From Dehalococcoidales bacterium (GTDB taxonomy: Bacteria; Chloroflexota; Dehalococcoidia; Dehalococcoidales; RBG-16-60-22), in the NCBI GenBank assembly GCA_030606585.1, contig JAUWGD010000062.1, positions 1 through 9,381 of the forward strand: DNA of 9,381 bases, given 5' to 3'. The notes under the pieces are model-generated. The model did no database searches and was not told the origin of the DNA. It worked only from the letters and a program-made list of their open reading frames with translations. A program made the position numbers and the translations under genes. Shown in pieces: positions 6,071 through 9,381 of the stretch (positions within the stretch are counted from its first letter, which is position 1; each line of letters starts with the position of its first letter).

Positions 6071-6125
6071 ATCTCCTAGCACGCAAAAATCCACTATTTC
6101 ACCACTGTAAGGAGGATAACCAATT

Positions 6126-8126
6126 ATGAGTACCTGGCACGAATATGTTCAAAAAGCCGGTAAAGTCCCCGAATGGCCTTATCCCGTGAACTACGGGAAG
6201 GTCAACGAAGTCGTTACCGATGTTCTGATTATCGGCGGCGGGGTCGCCGGTTTGCAGGCCGCCATCAACGCCAAGAAAAAGGGAGTTAAGGTGGCCGTCG
6301 CCGAAAGGGGCCACGCCAAACGCAGCGGCGCCGGCGGGGCGGGGGTAGACCACTGGCACGGCGCCGTCACCAATCCCTGCTCCAGGGTTACTCCGCAAAT
6401 GTATACCGATGCGTGCTACGACAGCATGCAGGGTTACACCGGAGGGCATGTCCGCTACATCATCACCAAGGAAGGCTGGGATACCCTGCAAGAATGCGAG
6501 CAGATGGGCATCCAGATAAGAGATGTCAACGACGAGTTCAAGGGGGCGGTCTTCCGCGACGATGAGACCAAGCTGATGTTCGCCTACGACTATAGAAGCA
6601 GGCATGTTATCCGTGTCTGGGGCTATGACATCAAGCCCAAGCTGTATGCAGAGGCGAAGCGGGTTGGTGTGGATATCTATAACCGGATGATGCCCACGTG
6701 CCTGCTTACCGAGGGCGGCAAACAGGGAGGTAGGGTCGTCGGCGCCACCGCCGTCAATACCCGCACCGGCGAGTTCTACGTGTTCAGGTCCAGGGCTACC
6801 GTCATCGCCACCGGTGGGGCCGGTCGCCTCTATGATTTTGCGCCGGAAGTAACCGCCTCAAGCTCCATGGGTACCATGAATGCGGCCGGAGTCGGCGAGG
6901 CCATCGCCTGGAATGCCGGAGCCGAGTTCGTCTGCATGGAAGGCTCCGGCCCGGCGCGACTGGCCGGGTACGCTTACGCGCCCTATAGCATGGCCAACGC
7001 CCACAATACCTACCACGGCACGCCAATAGTCGATGCCGACGGCAAGGAAGTGCCCTGGGTCGACGGTTTCAACCGGCCGATAAAGACGGTACAGGAACGC
7101 TTTCAGCCCTCGGAGGGGCAGGATTTCATGCTGGGAGAGGGGATAGGCATTTCCCGCTACCTCGAACGTTACCGCAACAACCTCCTTACCAGTGACCTGC
7201 CCGAACGCATACGCAAGGGCGAGTTCAAGCTGCCTCTGTACGCCGACCTTACCCGCCTTTCCGAGGCGGAAAGAAGGTGTATCTGGAGTATGATGGTCGG
7301 CAACGAGGGCAAGACCCGCATTCCCATTTACGATACCATGTCCAGGGCCGGGTTCGACCCCGATAAAGACCTGTTCCAGGCACCGGTCACGGCGCCCCAG
7401 GGATACGACCACCCCAATTTCTGGTCTACCGGCGTCAACACACCGCCTTCCTTACGCATGCTCGGTGGCGGCGGCTTCCTGGTCGACTGGAACTTGAGGA
7501 CGAACCTGGAAGGACTTTACATCGGGGCCGGCGGCAACCTCTTCGGCGGCGGCTGCCATGGAGAATCGCATACCACCGGCCGCTACGCCGGAAGACACGC
7601 CGCCGAGTACGCTAAAACGGCGCCGGAACCGGCAGCCGACCGCAATCAAATAGAAGCCGAGAAAGCCCGCGCCTATAACGCCACCAAACAGAGCAAAGAC
7701 GGCAACGGCTGGAAGGAAATCAACGTCGCCATCGCGCGAATCATGCGGGACTATTGCGGCGAGTGCAAGAACGAACAAACCCTGAACCTGGGATTGAGAC
7801 TGCTCAGCGAACTCCAGACAACCGAACTGGAATCGGCCTACGCCTCCAACCCCCACGAACTGGGACGCCTGCTGGAATGCCACTCGGTTATTACGGTTGG
7901 GGAATTGATTATGAAGACAGCGGTGGGGCGTAAGGCCAGCAACTCCATACTTGGCTTCAATCGCCTGGACTACCCGCAGATGGACCCGCCCGAATGGAAT
8001 AAACTGCTGCCTATTAAACAGGTAGATGGCAAGGTTGAGGTTAGAGACTTGCCGCTGGACTTTCACCTTAAAGCGCCCTATGCCGCCTCCTACGAGGAGA
8101 ACTACCAGAAATACAGCGGCGCTTAA
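6126..8126 (+). CDS. FAD-dependent oxidoreductase, fumarate reductase/AprA-like flavoprotein
   Basis: This 666-residue soluble flavoprotein belongs to the FAD_binding_2 (succinate dehydrogenase/fumarate reductase flavoprotein) family and looks closest to AprA, the APS reductase alpha subunit, in length and layout. The FAD Rossmann motif is GGGVAG (37-42) with acidic E60 at the end of the second strand, then K-R-S-G-A (65-69), A-T-G-G-A (228-232) and the C-terminal GLYIGAGGNLFGGGCHGESH (463-482). There is no signal peptide, so it acts in the cytoplasm. In AprA the segment after R-S-G-A is typically V-A-Q-G-L-S-A-I-N; here it is G-G-A-G-V-D-H-W-H, and the covalent-FAD His-Ser-Ala of SdhA/FrdA is absent. 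It is therefore unlikely to be a true APS reductase or a standard fumarate reductase. An AAGGAGG ribosome site precedes the ATG. It is co-transcribed with the ferredoxin 39 bp downstream, its probable electron partner. Substrate unknown. Confidence 0.85.
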   Translation: MSTWHEYVQKAGKVPEWPYPVNYGKVNEVVTDVLIIGGGVAGLQAAINAKKKGVKVAVAERGHAKRSGAGGAGVDHWHGAVTNPCSRVTPQMYTDACYDSMQGYTGGHVRYIITKEGWDTLQECEQMGIQIRDVNDEFKGAVFRDDETKLMFAYDYRSRHVIRVWGYDIKPKLYAEAKRVGVDIYNRMMPTCLLTEGGKQGGRVVGATAVNTRTGEFYVFRSRATVIATGGAGRLYDFAPEVTASSSMGTMNAAGVGEAIAWNAGAEFVCMEGSGPARLAGYAYAPYSMANAHNTYHGTPIVDADGKEVPWVDGFNRPIKTVQERFQPSEGQDFMLGEGIGISRYLERYRNNLLTSDLPERIRKGEFKLPLYADLTRLSEAERRCIWSMMVGNEGKTRIPIYDTMSRAGFDPDKDLFQAPVTAPQGYDHPNFWSTGVNTPPSLRMLGGGGFLVDWNLRTNLEGLYIGAGGNLFGGGCHGESHTTGRYAGRHAAEYAKTAPEPAADRNQIEAEKARAYNATKQSKDGNGWKEINVAIARIMRDYCGECKNEQTLNLGLRLLSELQTTELESAYASNPHELGRLLECHSVITVGELIMKTAVGRKASNSILGFNRLDYPQMDPPEWNKLLPIKQVDGKVEVRDLPLDFHLKAPYAASYEENYQKYSGA

Positions 8127-8165
8127 TACCGAATAATAACGACTCAGAAGGAAAGGTGAGTTAAA

Positions 8166-8510
8166 ATGAGCGATAAAGCATATATGGTGCCCAATCCGCC
8201 GACGCCGAACAAGGCGGTGGAGTTCGACCCTGAAATATGCATCGGCTGCAATCTCTGCGTGGATGTCTGTCCTACCGATGTTATGATGCCCAACCCGGAG
8301 AAGAAAAAACCGCCTATCGTGGTTTACCCGGAAGAGTGCTGGTACTGTGGAGGCTGTGTTGAAGAGTGCCCCAGGCCGGGGGCCATTACCATGCTCCACC
8401 CGACACAGCAGCGAATATCTATGAACTGGAAGCGTAAAGACTCCGGTGAATTATTCCGGCTGGGCATGAAGAATCCCCCGCCACCCGACACCAGGCCTCC
8501 TTCGGGATGA
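8166..8510 (+). CDS. Two-cluster [4Fe-4S] ferredoxin, partner of the flavoprotein
   Basis: This 114-residue protein has two classic [4Fe-4S] motifs: C25-x2-C28-x2-C31-x3-C35-P and C58-x2-C61-x2-C64-x3-C68-P. In such ferredoxins the last Cys of each motif usually ligates the other cluster. A spacer of 22 residues with a Lys-rich turn separates the motifs. The C-terminal tail (about 77-114) ends in a Pro-rich stretch. The order flavoprotein then ferredoxin copies the AprA-AprB arrangement, but this protein is shorter than the usual AprB, whose tail wraps around AprA. The likely role is to pass electrons between the flavoprotein FAD and a soluble or membrane carrier. The ribosome site is GGAAAGGTG. 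The next gene is convergent, so this is the end of the operon. Confidence 0.9.
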   Translation: MSDKAYMVPNPPTPNKAVEFDPEICIGCNLCVDVCPTDVMMPNPEKKKPPIVVYPEECWYCGGCVEECPRPGAITMLHPTQQRISMNWKRKDSGELFRLGMKNPPPPDTRPPSG

Positions 8511-8515
8511 TATGT

Positions 8516-8539
8516 CCGGGAACCCGTTTGTATTCCCGG
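8516..8539. terminator. Hairpin between convergent genes (candidate bidirectional terminator)
   Basis: CCGGGAA (8516-8522) and TTCCCGG (8533-8539) form a perfect 7-bp stem with a 10-nt loop, placed in the 49-bp gap between the ferredoxin and response regulator stops. Neither strand has a U-run after the stem, so it is not a textbook intrinsic terminator, but the position suits a two-way transcript end. Confidence 0.45.
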
Positions 8540-8559
8540 TAGGATAAACCGTAGCGGGG

Positions 8560-9261
8560 TTAAGGAGTCTCCTGGCACTGGAACCTGTACCCCACTCCGG
8601 GTACGCATACAATGCTCGCCGGACCTTTATGGTCGCATTCAATTTTAGCACGCAGGTGGCCGATATAGACGTGCAGATACTCTCTCTCCGTCTTGTATTC
8701 CGGACCCCAGATTTTACCCAGGAGATACCGGTAGCCGAGAGGCCTCTCCACACTCAGCACCAGCTCCCGCAACAACTCATATTCAGTCGGTGTCAGCCTT
8801 ATTTCCCGGCCGTTGTCGGTCACTTTCCTCGTGATAAAATCAACCTTCAATTTACCGCATCGAAAACGAGACCCTGCAGGGGTAGAATCGCCGATACTGT
8901 TACGTCGAAGCACCGCCCTGATACGGGCGATAAGCTCATCTATACCGAATGGCTTGGTAATACAGTCGTCCGCGCCGAGGTTCAGGCATTTCACTTTATC
9001 CGCGGTATCGCCCCGGGTACTGAGTCCGATGATGGGGACCTGCGACCACTGCCGCAGTTGCCGGCAGACCTCAAAACCATCCACGTCAGGCAACATCATA
9101 GCCAGGAGAACAAGGTCAGGCGACTCTTTCTCCGCTATCTGTAAAGCCTCGGTACCGTCGCTGGCCGTTAGAACATGCCAGCCTTCTCTGGACAGGCTAA
9201 CCCTCAGGAAATTCACTATCTTCGCGTCATCATCAACCACAAGGATGTAAGTATGAGCCAT
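8560..9261 (-). CDS. OmpR/KdpE-type response regulator lacking the phospho-acceptor Asp
   Basis: This 233-residue protein has a receiver domain (about 1-120) and an OmpR-type winged-helix DNA-binding domain (about 133-230: LTPTEYELL, the YLHVYIGHLRAKIE recognition region, PGVGYRF). KdpE-like relatives share these blocks. In the receiver the acidic pair (D10-D12), the Ser of the T/S switch (S81) and K103-P-F are intact. However, the expected acceptor in P-D-L-V-L-L-D-x-M-L-P is Ala54 (GCT, 9102-9100 on the minus strand), one base from the Asp codon GAT. It therefore probably cannot be phosphorylated in the normal way. No histidine kinase is visible in the window; one could lie beyond the right edge. 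ATG 9261 is preceded in frame by a TAG stop and only a weak ribosome site. It is convergent with the ferredoxin; targets unknown. Confidence 0.93.
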   Translation of the reverse strand: MAHTYILVVDDDAKIVNFLRVSLSREGWHVLTASDGTEALQIAEKESPDLVLLAMMLPDVDGFEVCRQLRQWSQVPIIGLSTRGDTADKVKCLNLGADDCITKPFGIDELIARIRAVLRRNSIGDSTPAGSRFRCGKLKVDFITRKVTDNGREIRLTPTEYELLRELVLSVERPLGYRYLLGKIWGPEYKTEREYLHVYIGHLRAKIECDHKGPASIVCVPGVGYRFQCQETP

Positions 9262-9298
9262 ACCACCATCGCCCTGCTAATAGTAATGCAAACCCCAT
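9233..9298 (-). other. Possible 21-codon leader ORF overlapping the response regulator start
   Basis: A GGGGGG purine run (9310-9305) lies 6 nt before an ATG (9298-9296) that opens 21 codons (MGFALLLAGRWWYGSYLHPC then Gly) and stops at a TGA (9235-9233), 29 bp inside the response regulator gene in another frame. The ribosome site of this frame is better than that of the regulator itself, so translational control is conceivable. Chance is also possible at this length. No convincing promoter was found in the rest of 9262-9381. Confidence 0.25.
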
Positions 9299-9381
9299 CG
9301 TCTACCCCCCTTTTCTTCTATCGTCAGGCTAAACAGGCTCGCTCATGATTTTCCAGATGGTACAATTTATTCCAGGTTATT

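Noticed and set aside
6858..7412. 184-codon minus-strand frame inside the flavoprotein gene
   Set aside because: Antisense shadow with no family resemblance and no ribosome site; the same applies to the frame at 6099-6605.
7452..8399. 315-codon minus-strand frame opposite the flavoprotein and ferredoxin genes
   Set aside because: It lies antisense to two clear genes, has no recognisable domain or start signal, and long antisense frames are expected from the codon bias here.
6126..8510. True APS reductase (aprBA)
   Set aside because: The flavoprotein differs from AprA in the region after R-S-G-A, the ferredoxin is shorter than AprB, and no sulfate-reduction genes are near.

Overview
The window looks like a piece of a bacterial chromosome from an anaerobe. 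The best guess is Chloroflexota, class Dehalococcoidia or a close relative. That guess is inference from gene content: a tungsten aldehyde:ferredoxin oxidoreductase (AOR) family enzyme, DUF169 proteins, a free-standing MetH-activation-like corrinoid protein, a Pro/Glu-linker lipoprotein and a KdpE-type response regulator. Moderately GC-rich genes separated by AT-rich gaps with good sigma-70 promoters fit but do not prove it. No phage, insertion sequence or CRISPR is seen.

Layout. (1) 1-398, minus strand: the start of a lipoprotein gene running off the left edge. (2) 399-626: a divergent promoter region with two copies of an 18-bp element, one in each 5' leader. (3) 627-1325: a stand-alone protein resembling the reactivation domain of B12-dependent methionine synthase. 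(4) 1434-5859: an apparent five-gene operon with its own promoter, DUF169 / cupin / DUF169 / cupin / AOR. The first four genes are a tandem duplication of a two-gene unit. (5) 5914-5986: tRNA-Arg(CCT). (6) 6126-8510: a second operon with its own promoter, an FAD flavoprotein of the fumarate reductase/AprA family plus a small two-cluster ferredoxin. (7) 8560-9261, minus strand: a convergent OmpR/KdpE-type response regulator that has lost the phospho-accepting aspartate.

How the genes may work together (inference): the AOR-family enzyme and the flavoprotein/ferredoxin pair are both low-potential redox modules, and their neighbours include a possible corrinoid reactivator. The DUF169 and cupin pairs are the undescribed part. 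They are duplicated, diverged, and sit just upstream of the tungsten enzyme, so they may bind or modify its substrate, its cofactor or a metal. Nothing in the sequence names the substrate. The degenerate response regulator and several leader structures (repeat pair, mini-ORFs overlapping starts) are the most unusual regulatory features.
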